In this document: one piece after another, positions 11,601-21,540 of the stretch
How the letters are laid out: every line of letters starts with the position of its first letter
Numbering within the stretch: the first letter of the stretch is position 1
Origin: Channa striata
Taxonomy: Eukaryota; Chordata; Actinopteri; Anabantiformes; Channidae
Reading direction: 5' to 3'
Assembly: GCA_033026295.1 (NCBI GenBank)
Contig: CM065187.1
Span: 20,494,388-20,558,387 of the forward strand
DNA length: 64,000 nt
The notes under the pieces: model-generated
The model's database searches: none
Told to the model about the DNA's origin: nothing
Seen by the model: the letters and a program-made list of their open reading frames with translations, nothing else
Translations under genes and position numbers: made by a program

Positions 11601-14600
11601 TCAAATCCTGCATGTGGGAAATACCAGCCTACCTGTAATCCCCAGCCTACCCCACCAGGTGCGTCCCTGAGTTAGACACCAAGCGCTAGCTCCCTGGGCA
11701 CCAGCTGTGGCAGCCCACTGCTCCCCCCAGAGGGATGGGTTAAATGCAAAGGTCAAAATTCACTGTAAAAGTATATGTGCTCGAAGTGTCAAATAAAGGT
11801 TGTTCTTCTTAATATACATTTAAATTATTATGAGCCTAGAGCTGCAACAACTTATGAAAAACATGAACATAAACCCCACTCAGTCTTACCGGCAATTCTG
11901 ATGTCACAAGCAAGAGCAATTTCCAAGCCTCCACCTAAGGCAACTCCATCAATTGCAGCAATTGTTGGTGCTGGCAGATTACCTGTAAAATAAAAGACAA
12001 AATGGTCCCCAATTGAGATACATCAAAACTTATTTACATTCATGTGGAACTAACTGCATCCGGCAGTTTATTGTTAGAGAATTAATTAGCTTTGCCACTG
12101 CTATGAAAAACATTGTCCCTATATCCTCAAATATATCTGAACACATTCACATTGTACATTGTTTGCTGAATCTTAATCCATCGAAAATTACATCCAGACT
12201 CGTTTCAGTTTCATGTTTATGTTTTTTTTTTCACTTTTTCATTTTAACGTTAAAACTGCATCTTTTCTAGTTATAATTAAAAAAAAAAGATATAATTTAA
12301 AAAGTGAGAAATGTAACCAAAACACATTTAAATCAATCTACAGTTAACTGATGAACAGTTAATGCATTCCATCAGTATAAGTGGTCTTGCCTAGCTCTGT
12401 GATAAGCGCTCTTGCTTTGGACACAAATGGCCCAACTTCATTCTGGTGCATGTTGGCCCTCTCCTTCAGGTCTGCACCTGCACATAGAGAGAAAGTAATA
12501 AGAAATGAGCTGTGGTTTCCCAACACGAGTGGCAGAATAGTACGGTAGTTTGGTTTCAGATCCCAAAAGTTCTCAGTGAAAGGCCTGGTGTTGTGGCCTT
12601 TTTGATTCATCAATCAATCTTTAACATATCGTGGCTATTTTATTCAAGAAATAGATCTGGTAAATTGTCAGGCCAACTCAACCTTTCACCAGGGTGTTTT
12701 GTAGAAATTTTATATGAATTTGTTAATTTTGTTTTTAAAAATTAACCCATTTATCCAAAATTCTTTATTTATTCCTAAATTTATTCCAAAACAAATTCTC
12801 TTAGGGATGCAAGATGGTAAAAAGCTATAAACTATAGGCTGGTTCAGAATGTAAACAGGGGACGAAATTAGTGTTCTAGTATGGTAGAAACTACAACAGA
12901 TGTCTCAGAGGAGCTGGAGAGAAGGTTAGTTTTTTTTTTTTAAATAAATGTAGCTTTAGCAAAGCTACAGTGCCTATAAAAAACTATTCACCCCCTTGCA
13001 AAATTTCACTCTCTTTTTTTTAAACATTAAACTATGGTTGGTTAAATTTGGCTTTTGTGACAAACTCTACAAATTTGCAAACAACATTTTGTGAATAACC
13101 TCAATCCTCATTTAGCATACAATTAATATTTCTACTATTTGTTCAAAATTACACAGTACTGATTTTGGCACATCTTGTCCCCCTCCTACTTGCTTCAAAT
13201 AGGCTGCTTAAGGCTGATTCAGAACTACAATTTGAAGTCAATAAATAATAGTTAGTTACTGACTTAGTTAAATCAATTATTAAGAAACTTGGCCAAAAGT
13301 CTGCATGTCAAATGTTTAATACTTTATGACTCAAATGTAAAACTTCAAATGTTTCCTGACTTAGTTTGTGAACAAATGCTGCTTTAAGGCCCCATTTTTT
13401 ATTCTGTATTGTAGATTAAGTAGACCGATATCTATTTGGGTGGGGAGCTGCATCAGTTAATAACAAAAGGTCTAAATTAATAAGATATTTGCGTGTGAGC
13501 AGTTTATTTTCAATGTTAAAGCCAGGAAACCAAGACACTATGACTCCTCTAAAGGAGTTTAAGTTTTACTCCTTTAAGGTGGAATTATGCTTGTCCATTG
13601 ACAAAACGTAAATGTCAATAAGGACCTAGACAGAGAGGGAATTATCGATAACTGCAGGTTGCGGAGGCTTGCAGAGGCCTCCGCTGTCAGAAGGTGGGAT
13701 CAAGACATTTATTGTTTCCTTTGGTTTGGACTCATTTATTGAGTCAGAGAATATTCCAACTGCTCTTTTTCAGGGAGGAAAAAAAAACTGGCTTTTGCTT
13801 TATATTAATTTATTATATGCACTCTATTAACATTCTTGAGTGGACCGTATAGACTCTCCCCAACTTTTCTCCAAGTGACAAAACAAGAAAGGCACCAGAT
13901 GAAAGAGTGTACTGGTCATAAATTGATCATGATAATTTTTCCACTGAAGAGAATGTAGAAAAATGTTTGGAAGGACCTACAAAATTATTTTTTGTTTATT
14001 TTGATCACTAAAATGTTTTAAATAGATCACAAAACACACAATAAATGAAAAACTTGATGCAATGCCCTCTAATGTAACAACAAAATCAATGTACCTGCAC
14101 AGAAGACCCCAGGAACCAAACTGCATAAAATGACACTGCGCACTTTATTATTCTTCTTGATATCCTCCACAGCCTCAAACATCTGAAAGACAAACATTTT
14201 TTTACCCCTAAAATTTTGCACTTTATGACTATGATTTATATAATTTCTAACCTGTATTATACTAAAGGACGACTTCATCAATTTTCAACTTGTTTTCTAT
14301 GGCTTTAGTTTAAGATGTAAATGCACATATATGCTTTTAAAACGTCCCTCTGACCTCCTTATATCGAAATATTTCTCTACTTCTAGCTGAAAAGCTCCTT
14401 CAGATGACATCACCCGGAGGAGTTCTGTATAATTACGAGTTCAGATGATATCAACAGGAGCATCCTCTCTCAAAGCGATGGTAAAAAACGTCCATGCATT
14501 TGATGTCCTTTAAATAATAAAAATAACAGTATGCCTCAAGACAAACATAACATCAAACACTAAAAGGTTATTAGAAAGAAATTAACAAGAGTGGTTGATA

Positions 14601-17600
14601 CTAGTACAAATTACAGGAATGCCAGCCTTTTAAGAGATACTGCAGGATAATAGCTTGGAATTATGCTTTTCATTGTACACTTGAGTACTTCCAAATATTG
14701 AGCACTGATACAAGTACTAAAATGTCGTGCCTGCTGGAAAGTAAAATCCTGGTCCAAACAGTAGTGGGGAGACACCTCAAGACTAAGATTTTCAAAGGCA
14801 TCACAGGTCACAGGACAGGTCAGAGACTTTTGGGTGTGGAGGTGTGGATAACACAGACTATAGAGTTTAATATACCAGTAAAAATAACTTTTAAAACTAG
14901 CTTTAACAAAGCGAACTTCAGGTGCCATTCTAGTTACTTTAGTTCTCCCTTTGTTTTCACCCATGGCAGTTTTAAATTTGTTAGAAATAATCTTTAAGAG
15001 AATGATTACTTTACTTTAGTCATTGTCACTTATCGTCTCTAAACCAGAGACATTGTCCTCACTTGTCAAGCAGGTAGGCAACCACTACTGCCTAACTGCT
15101 TGACAAGTGAGGACAACATTGTAACGAGTGCAATGCAAGAGAAGTTGAACGTAAAACTGGTATCGGTATCAGTACATCCCTAATGCACTCCTTTCAAATC
15201 TTTACAGTTAATCATTCCAATCTTTACATCAAGCAATTTGTCATTTCCACTTTTGATCCTTGAGTGCTTTCTTTACCATGGGGAAAAGAATAAGTCAACA
15301 GCAGTACTTACCATTTTGACAAGATTTTTGCTTATGGTATTTTTGGCTTTTGGTCGATTTATCTGAACAACAACTATACCTGAAAAACATTGTTAAATGA
15401 CACAGATTATAAAAGGCATGCAGATCAACGCGTTGAGGAGCAGCACATTTAACATCACATACTATAACACAATGATCATACAGATCATGAAATGTACAGG
15501 ACTGTGGCTAAATACAATACATCAGTCATATGTGTAACACGTTTATGTTTACAGCCCATCATACTGTACCCAAAAGAGCTGACATTAATCAAAGTGTTAC
15601 TTTAGGCAGTTGCTATTTATCATAATAATTTCTATAAGATGAAACTGAAGACAAAAGCATTTCAGAGATTATATTATATATATTATATCTAATTGTATTT
15701 ATACCTACATACATACAGTGAGGGAAAAAATTATTTGAACCCCAGCTGATTTTGTAAGTTTGCCCACTAACAAAGAAATGATCAGTCTATAATTTCAATG
15801 GTAGGTTTATTTGAACAGTTAGAGACAACAATGACAAAAACAATCCAGAAAAATGCGTTTCAAAAAGAGTTATAAATTAATTTGCATTTCCATGAAGGAA
15901 ATAAGTATTTGATCCCCTATCCGTCAGCAAGATCTCTAGCTCCCAGGTGGATCTTATACAGGTAACGAGCTGACATTGGCAGCCCTCTCAGCTCATTACC
16001 TGTATAAAAGAGACCTGTCCACAGAAGCAATTAATCAATCCAGATTCCAAACTCTTCACCATGGCCAAGACCAAAGAGCTTTCCAAGGATGTCAGGGACA
16101 AGATTGTGGATCTACACAAGGCTGGAATAGGCTACAAGACCATCGCCAAGCAGCTGGGTGAGAAGGTGACAACAGTTGGTGCAATTATTCGCAAATGGAA
16201 GAAACATAAATTAACTGCCAATCTCCCTCGGTCTGGAGCTCCATGCAAGATCTCACCTCGTGGAGTTTCAATGATAATGAGAACGGTGAGGAATCAGCCC
16301 AGAACTACTCGGGAGGAAGTTGTCAATGATCTCAAGGCAGCTGGGACCATAGTCACCAAAAAAACAGTTGGTAACACACTACGCCATGAAGGACTGAAAT
16401 CCTGCTCTGCCCGCAAGGTCCCCCTGCTCAAGAAAGCCCATCTACAGGCCCGTTTGAAGTTTGCCACTGAACATCTGGCTGATTCAGAGGAAGACTGGGT
16501 GAAAGTGTTGTGGTCAGATGAGACCAAAATCGAGCTCTTTGGCATCAACTCAACTCGCCGTGTTTGGAGGAGGAGGAATGCTGCCTATGACTCCAAAACC
16601 ACCGTCCCCACTGTCAAATATGGAGGTGGAAACATTATGCTTTGGGGGTGTTTTTCTGCCAAGGGGACAGGACAATTGCACCGCATCAAAGGGAGGATGG
16701 ATGGACCGTCAAATGTTGGGGGAGAACCTCCTTCCCTCAGTCAGGGCATTGAAAATGGGTCGTGGTTGGGTATTCCAGCATGACAATGATCCAAAACTCA
16801 AGAAGAAGCATATCAAGGTCATGGAGTGGCCTAGTCAGTCTCCAGACCTTAATCCCATAGAAAATCTGTAGAGGGAGCTGAAGGTTCGAGTTGCCAAACA
16901 TCAGCCACGAAACATTAATGACTTGGAGAGGATCTGCAAAGAGGAGTGGGCCAAAATCCCCCCTGAGATGTGTGCAAACCTTGTGGCCAACTACAAGAAA
17001 CGGCTGACCTCTGTGATTGCCAACAAAGGTTTTGCCACCAAGTACTAAAGCACATTTTTCAAAGGGATCAAATACTTATTTCCTTCATGGAAATGCAAAT
17101 TAATTTATAACTCTTTTTGAAACGCATTTTTCTGGATTTTTTTTGTCATTGTTGTCTCTCACTGTTCAAATAAACCTACCATAGAAATTATAGACTGATC
17201 ATTTCTTTGTTAGTGGGCAAACTTACAAAATCAGCTGGGGTTCAAATAAGTTTTTCCCTCACTGTACATGCATACATACATACATACATACATACTCACA
17301 AAAATAGGGTAAGTTAAGATATTCAATGTTTGGGTGAATATTTTGGAAAATGTAAAAAGTTCATGGTCTAGTGACATTTCATCATGAAAGTAGAGCATTT
17401 CGAGTAGAAGGATGCAATGGTCATTTTTTCATCTCATCTCTTCAACTATTTATTGAAAGAAAAGCCAACAACAGTGGTGGGTAGACCACATCATAAAATG
17501 TCTGTCTCAATAACTTGTCAACTGTTAAATGTCGAACAAATGTCAAAATGTGAACAGCACGATAAGAGGAGTCTATATTAATAAGTAGTGTATAAAAAGA

Positions 17601-18271
17601 TCATTTTATCTTTGTACATAAACTGCTGTAAAGTCTATTCGTTAGCGCTGAGCTAAGCTGCTGCTGCCTCGAATCTATATTATCTTCTTGTCCTCAGATT
17701 CCGGACTCCAAGTTCAAACTTGCCTATTCCGACGCTGGTGTATTCGGTTTCCCAGTGTCGTGTCTGTGACGTAGTTTCGACGCACAAGTATGAAATAGCA
17801 CGTGCGGCGTATGATCTGCGTCGGTTTAACGCAAAGTTCATTGAAAAAAACTGAGCTGCGAACTGCGGTTCTGTTTTTCGGCGACCTGGTAGGCGGACTG
17901 TCTACCGAGTTTTAACGACTGCATGTCAAACGTTTGACTGTGCCGTTTTTACACAACTAACATGGCGGCTGGTGTGACAGTAAAAACAGCTTCAACTGCT
18001 GCTCGTTCATTTAAATCTACCCTCATTCTCAGAGAAACTTACCGGCGTCTTCCCCGTCCAGGTATCGGACACGCAGGTCATCCTTGGAGTCAGAGCTGTA
18101 CCGTCGTGTCACTGCTCCATGACGGCTCAGGAGAAACGCCGAGACTTTTCCGGAGTTCGAATATTGCATTGAACAAGAGAGGGTGGCTGTCGGCCTGCAG
18201 GCGCTGTCCCATTCTGCTAGCTGAACACGGAACAGAGGGATCAGGGCTCTTCGTCCCAGCAGGACCGCCAT
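5619..18271 (-). CDS. auh: AUH: mitochondrial AU RNA-binding methylglutaconyl-CoA hydratase, 10 exons
   Basis: Joined exons: 18271-18043, 15379-15312, 14182-14095, 12477-12391, 11982-11890, 10631-10575, 10309-10122, 9707-9657, 8221-8174, 5696-5619. They total 987 nt, 328 codons plus stop, and every junction phase agrees. The family hydrates 3-methylglutaconyl-CoA to HMG-CoA in leucine breakdown and also binds AU-rich RNA; it acts in mitochondria. The N-terminus (residues 1-60) is rich in Arg and low in acidic residues, as a targeting peptide should be. The crotonase core shows the oxyanion-hole segments FCAGADLKER (127-135) and ALGGGLE (172-178) and both expected catalytic glutamates, E178 and E198 (GLVETKLAIIPGAG). 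The lysine-spaced helix KNTISKNLVKM (89-99) corresponds to the RNA-binding 'lysine comb' of human AUH. The C-terminus KEKRIPRYKGE is nearly that of the human protein. I chose ATG 18271 over one 30 nt upstream because it has a better Kozak context (agcATGG) and begins a typical presequence. One intron is GC-AG. Identity is very sure. Confidence 0.96.
5719..5757. repeat. Imperfect fold-back in AUH intron 9
   Basis: AGTACTAGTAAACTC and GAGTTTACTGTACT pair with one unpaired base. The loop is ttcatcag. Lies just upstream of the last AUH exon. Confidence 0.85.
6008..6910. mobile_element. MITE with TTTACATG ends, AUH intron 9
   Basis: The left end GTTTACATGGACTGAAGTAAC and, on the other strand, the right end TGTTTACATGCATTTAAGTA are similar inverted ends. 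The same end type recurs at 8406-8441 and 59909-60478. The LINE fragment above is nested inside. Confidence 0.5.
6425..6775 (+). mobile_element. LINE 3' fragment nested in a MITE
   Basis: Plus strand frame KDRYRRPFLPAAVRLYNQS followed by TGA near 6569, then a 3' UTR ending ccccactgtgggacaaataa, typical of a LINE 3' end. 5' truncated. It lies between the two ends of the 6008-6910 element. Confidence 0.7.
7634..7735 (-). repeat. hAT end fragment, AUH intron 9
   Basis: atgttccctctaatctttcc through cttggaccactgtgagcaac is the reverse complement of the right part of 41442-41789, diverged. The other end was not found. Confidence 0.6.
8174..8221 (-). CDS. auh: AUH exon 9
   Basis: 48 nt, 16 codons: VDLSTGLAIEEACYAQ. 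Acceptor ctctttcag, donor gtgag. Confidence 0.95.
8406..8441. repeat. 36-bp copy of MITE end
   Basis: Identical over 36 bases to 6868-6903, beginning TTTCCTCGAGTAACCTGG. Contains the palindrome AGTAACCTGGTTACT. Confidence 0.7.
8490..8715 (+). mobile_element. tRNA-derived SINE
   Basis: Degenerate A box (tcagttggtaaggc), B box GGTTCGATCCC at about 8538, and a tail reading gtcgctttggataaatgc. Same family as 37757-37985 and, inverted, 3742-3926. Confidence 0.75.
8762..9195 (-). mobile_element. LINE 3' fragment (L2/Rex1-type)
   Basis: Minus strand: GDILRRLRSFGVCGP, then KLVRRASSVLGCPLDSVEE, VRRMLAKLTSIMD and SSSFSGRLIHP, the conserved ORF2 C-terminal region of a teleost LINE. Frames are broken. 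The 3' end near 8762 reads gatcaataaagattacc. In AUH intron 8. Confidence 0.8.
9657..9707 (-). CDS. auh: AUH exon 8
   Basis: 51 nt, 17 codons: GPIAIRMAKLAINQGME, aligned with human GPVAMRVAKLAINQGME. Acceptor ccacaccag, donor gtgag. Confidence 0.95.
9796..9985 (+). mobile_element. Diverged tRNA-like SINE
   Basis: Head agggcaactataactcagga resembles an A box, and gttggtggatgaatcc a decayed B box. The end is weak. Confidence 0.4.
10122..10309 (-). CDS. auh: AUH exon 7
   Basis: 188 nt. It encodes residues 209-270, from GTQRLPRVIGVSLAKELIF to ALELAREINPQ. Acceptor gtctgtgcag, donor gtaacg. Confidence 0.95.
10395..10432. repeat. Mariner-like terminal fragment
   Basis: ccacttcattaggtacactt resembles the end of a common fish mariner repeat. 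AUH intron 6. Confidence 0.35.
10575..10631 (-). CDS. auh: AUH exon 6 (second catalytic Glu)
   Basis: 57 nt. It encodes NTAKMGLVETKLAIIPGA with catalytic Glu198 in the VETK motif. Acceptor tttgtag, donor gtaaatg. Confidence 0.93.
11549..11815 (+). mobile_element. tRNA-derived SINE, AUH intron 5
   Basis: A box TGGTAGCTCAATGGTTAGAG at about 11551, B box GGATCAAATCC at about 11598, and the 3' tail caaataaaggttgttcttct. The unrelated body shows it is a SINE and not a tRNA gene. Confidence 0.7.
11890..11982 (-). CDS. auh: AUH exon 5 (crotonase signature)
   Basis: 93 nt. It encodes NLPAPTIAAIDGVALGGGLE and then IALACDIRIA, containing the second oxyanion loop and catalytic Glu178. Acceptor ttttacag, donor gtaag. 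Confidence 0.95.
12391..12477 (-). CDS. auh: AUH exon 4, followed by a GC donor
   Basis: 87 nt. It encodes ADLKERANMHQNEVGPFVSK and then ARALITEL plus one base. The exon ends CTAG and the intron starts gcaag, so the donor is GC rather than GT. No GT that would keep frame lies nearby. The joined codon GGT gives ITELG-NLPAPT, in line with human AUH. Confidence 0.9.
12966..13010. repeat. Tc1/mariner-like terminal fragment
   Basis: acagtgcctataaaaaacta followed by ttcaccccct resembles a frequent fish Tc1 terminal repeat. Only one end seen; AUH intron 3. Confidence 0.4.
14095..14182 (-). CDS. auh: AUH exon 3
   Basis: 88 nt. It encodes residues 100-128 plus one base, from MFEAVEDIKKNNKVR to PGVFCAG, including the first oxyanion-hole segment. 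Acceptor gtctttcag, donor gtacat. Confidence 0.93.
15053..15116. repeat. 28-bp fold-back, 8-nt loop, AUH intron 2
   Basis: Arms 15053-15080 and 15089-15116 pair at 27 of 28 positions. The loop is accactac. Confidence 0.95.
15312..15379 (-). CDS. auh: AUH exon 2
   Basis: 68 nt. It encodes GIVVVQINRPKAKNTISKNL and then VKM, the first beta strand and most of the lysine-spaced RNA-binding helix. Acceptor tttttcag, donor gtaag. The phase fits both neighbours. Confidence 0.93.
15716..17264 (+). mobile_element. Tc1-like transposon, 1549 bp, in AUH intron 1
   Basis: The ends are CAGTGAGGG and CCCTCACTG, flanked by TA on both sides (15714-15715, 17265-17266). Inverted repeats of about 200 bp (15716-15916 and 17064-17264) differ at only a handful of positions. 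The element carries a broken transposase on the plus strand, opposite to AUH. It landed in a CATA microsatellite, which continues on both sides. Confidence 0.95.
16061..17048 (+). pseudogene. Dead Tc1 transposase
   Basis: Starts MAKTKELSKDVRDKIVDLHK, the paired-like DNA-binding domain. The first catalytic Asp is in VLWSDETKIELFG, the second in FQHDND, and the Glu in SPDLNPIENL. It is not functional as read. A small deletion near 16705 shifts the frame, an in-frame deletion follows DPK near 16798, and the Trp codon after IENL is TAG at 16869-16871. The conserved end KRLTSVIANKGFATKY with TAA finishes at 17048. Confidence 0.93.
17266..17296. repeat. CATA microsatellite
   Basis: Short tetranucleotide tract adjoining the right end of the Tc1 copy. 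A few units also lie left of it at 15706-15715, so the insertion split the tract. Confidence 0.85.
18043..18271 (-). CDS. auh: AUH coding exon 1 (mitochondrial presequence)
   Basis: It encodes residues 1-76 and the first base of Gly77. The start is MAVLLGRRALIPLF, an Arg-rich presequence, and the mature protein probably begins near RRYSS (56-60). The segment DDLRVRYLDGEDAG matches the conserved start of the mature enzyme. The donor is gtaag at 18042. The exon lies in a CpG-rich promoter block. Confidence 0.9.
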
Positions 18272-18314
18272 GCTGAGCAGCTGCAGTTTGACTTTCTTCA
18301 ACTTTGAACCCAGT

Positions 18315-18333
18315 CACGTGTTGTCATCACGTG
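18315..18333. promoter_or_regulatory. Tandem E-boxes, 7-bp spacer
   Basis: CACGTG at 18315-18320 and again at 18328-18333, separated by ttgtcat. They lie 44-62 bp upstream of the AUH start codon. E-boxes spaced by 6-7 bp are a known CLOCK:BMAL1 arrangement; USF, MYC or TFEB/TFE3 factors also bind CACGTG. The sites are seen directly; which factor binds them is inference. Confidence 0.55.
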
Positions 18334-18493
18334 ATTCGTTTACAGCTATAGTCAAAGCGTCGCCTTATACACTGATTTTGTAACGTTCACTGCTTCAAAA
18401 TATATAAATACTTTTAGAACGATGTTGCCCCAGAAGTAATAGTCTAATCATCACCTTTATGACGCTATATAACAATTTAAAAAGCCACATTTA

Positions 18494-19468
18494 CAACCCC
18501 AATTCAGAAGAAGTTGTCAAAGGTAAATAAAAACAGAATGCAATGATTTGCAAATCCCATGAACCCATATTTTATTCACATAAACAACAGACCAGATGTT
18601 CATGAAAAATAATAGCTCATTTTGAATTTAATTGCAGCTACACATCTCAAAAAAGTGGAAACATGGGGCAACAAAAGATCACACCATCTACAGTAGGTAT
18701 TGTCATCAAAAGATTTATCAGAACCAGTAGGAATTTCAGTACGCAAGGGAAAGGCTGAAGGTCAAAACTGGATGTGCGTGATCTTCGGGCCCTCAGGCTG
18801 CACTTCATTGAAAACAGGCATGATTCTGTAATAGACATCACTGCATGGGCTCAAGAACTCCTCCAGAAATCACTGTATGTGAGCTCGGTTCATTGTGTAA
18901 TCCACAAATGTAATTTAAAGCTGTATTAGCAAACAAGAAGCCATATGTGAACACGATCCAGCAATGCGAGCTTCTTCTCTTGGCCAAGACAATACTAAAC
19001 CACACACTGCATCCATCACAACTGCATGTCTTTGCAGGAGAAGAGTCTAGGTTCAGAACTGGCCTGTCTGCAGTGTAGACCTTTAACCAAAAGAAAACAA
19101 AGGCCCATGACTGTTGAGCAGCTTCAATCCTGCATCAGACAAGAATGGGAAATCATTCCTCTCCTGAACTCCAGCAACTGGTCTCCTGACTGCAATCATT
19201 TACAGGAAATTGTTTTAAGAAAGAGTGGATGCTACACAATGGTAATATCTCCCTGTTCCAACTTTTCTGAGATGTGTTGCTGCCATCAAATGTGAATTGA
19301 ACAAATATTTTCCATTAAATGTTAAAATGTCTCAGTTTCAGCATCTGATGTGTTGTTTACTTTCTATTGGGAATAAAATATCAATTGATGAGATGTGCTT
19401 TATTGGGTTTGCATTCCTTTATTATTTAGGTTTTACACATCATCCAAACTTTTTTGGATTTGGGGTTC
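18494..19468. mobile_element. Degenerate cut-and-paste DNA transposon
   Basis: Left end CAACCCCAATTC and right end TTTGGGGTTC form short inverted repeats flanked by TA. This terminal sequence and the internal GATTTGCAAATC-type stretch are familiar from an abundant teleost DNA transposon family whose name I will not assert. Internal frames are broken. Confidence 0.65.
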
Positions 19469-20029
19469 TAATACAATATATCTAGTACAATGCAAAAATA
19501 ACATTAAAACAGAACATTGTGTTGAAAAAAGCAAACAGGTCCAAATTAATTTGTGTTTCCTTTTTAATGTCACACAGTAGCATCATTGCAGAGTAACTAG
19601 CTACATGTAATTACAAAATACACATAATGTTATAGATAGGCCATGAAGAAAATATGTTATAGTTACTAATCAGCATGTTGGTAGTTACAAAGCAGTTACA
19701 TATAAATACATATTTTGTAAGTGTCATATTTATTGGCCAAGTATTCTAACACATTTGCTTTGTCATTGGTTGCTCACAAGGAGATGTTTTAACAATAGAT
19801 AATATGAAAATAGCAAATAATATACAAAGAAAAAAAAAACAACCAATGTACAACATGAGAATGGCGTACAGAAGGCAAGCCCAGGGGTAGTTTGTGTTGG
19901 AGTTCTAACACAATTGTGTACTCAAAATGCAGTGTGTGCATTTTTGGTCGGGCATGTAGTGATTAAATGTTAGGTTGTCCATTGTATACAGCAGCATGCA
20001 TAGCAGCAATGAATCAGTAAATATGAGAT

Positions 20030-21540
20030 CAGCTTAATGAATGTGATTGCCTAAGAATAGAAAGTGCTCTGGTGTCTGATGATTTTGATAGAAAGAACTC
20101 TGTAGCACCTGCCAGAGGGGAGAAGCTGGAAGAGGTTGGTCCAGTGTGAGAGGGGTCAGTGGTGATTTTATTTTCTTGCTTCCTGGCTCTTGATGTGTAC
20201 ACGTCCTGGAGAGTGGGCAAGGAAGCACCAATGATTCTTTCTGCAGTTCTTACTGTCTGCTGCAGTCTGTTCTTGTACTGTTTGGTGGTTGCTCCAAACC
20301 AGACTTTGATGGAGGAGCACAGGACAGACTCAGTGACAGTAGTGTGGAACTGAATCAACAGCTTCTTTAAGGTTGAACTTCTTGATGGGACTTGGGAAAT
20401 GCATCCATTGCTGAGCCTTTCTGAGAAAAAAATCAATGTTGTTCTCCTACCTTAAGTCATGAAAGATAGTGGACCCCAAAAATTAAAAGGATTTCGCAGC
20501 TGACACAGGGCTGGAGGATATGATGAGGGGAGGCAGTGTGAGGGGCTTCTCCTAAAATCCACTCTCATCTGTACAGTATTGAGCATGTTCAGCTCCAGAT
20601 TGTTTTGACTGCACCAAAAGCACCAGCTGATCAACCGTTATGCAGTCTCATCTCCCATAAGACTGATAACCTGGACACAGGACACACCTCTTTGAGACAC
20701 TGTGTCTCCTGTGATAGTTGCTTTCTTAGGGGCTGGAAATATACTTGAATGTTTAAAAGTTGATGGGACTTCACACAGCTTCAATGATTTGTTGAAGATT
20801 CAGGGAAAGACTGGGGTCAGTTGGTCAGTTGGTCAGTAATCGCCTGTAGACTTCCTGGTCTATTGTCTGTGTAAGAGTCTCCTTAACTCCTTTTCAGATA
20901 TCCTAGGGTATTCAGGGTGTCTGGAGGGGGAGCTGGTGGGGTGAATACAATCTGGTTGTTTGTAGGGGGGTGAAGGGGTGTGTATGCAGTCCTAATGTCT
21001 GGAAAGGGAGGTGAGGGAGAGAGTGCACCTTGTGTGTCTTGAGTCGGAAGTACGGGGGTGGATACAGGTGAAATGGTAGTTTCAAAACTGCAATAAAATG
21101 CATTCAGATTGCCAGTTTTTGGTTCTCCTCTGCAGATGTGGAATGCCTCCTGTAATTTGTAATGTCCTGCAAGACTCTCCACACTGTTGTGGCATCACTA
21201 GCAAAAAAACTGTTCTCCATCTTTTCAGCATAGGTTCTCAGTGCCACGTGATCTCCTTTGTCAGTGAATTTCTGGCCTGCCTGTGCAGGAGTATACCCCC
21301 GTTTCTATAAGCTTTAGTCCTGCGAAGCTGTTTGACTTTAGCTATGAAGCTTTTGGCTTGTACTGTATGTACAACAGGTCTTGGTTGGCACACACATCCT
21401 CACAACAACTGACATATTTTGTCACAGTGTCAGTCAGTTCAGAAAGGCTGTGGCCAAGGCAGGTGGTCATGAGCACTTTTTGGCTCTGGAGGTTCAACCT
21501 ATTTACTTTCAGAAATCAGAAAAGGATTCTAACATGACTG
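20030..21540 (-). mobile_element. L2/Rex1-type LINE, internally deleted
   Basis: Minus-strand translation shows typical fish LINE ORF2 pieces in order: LNAFYCSFE (about 21100), a proline-rich linker, NNLELNMLNTVQMRVDFRRS (about 20600), and TESVLCSSIKVWFG to RTAERIIGASLPTLQDVYTS (20350-20180). Frames are shifted between pieces. The reverse-transcriptase centre with its YxDD motif is missing from the 20700-20880 stretch. The copy is dead. Confidence 0.75.

Larger units (their letters stand above)
17640..18380 (-). promoter_or_regulatory. AUH promoter / CpG-rich block
   Basis: CpG dinucleotides are far denser here than in the flanking AT-rich DNA, and the block covers exon 1 and both sides of it. 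Upstream of the start codon are two CACGTG E-boxes. No TATA box stands out, which fits a housekeeping CpG promoter. Confidence 0.6.

Noticed and set aside
11551..11610. tRNA gene
   Set aside because: A and B boxes are present but the fold and 3' part are not tRNA; the body and tail are those of a SINE.
17962..18276. 104-codon plus-strand frame beginning MAAGVTVKT
   Set aside because: It is the antisense of AUH exon 1 in a CpG-rich region; no motif or splice structure.
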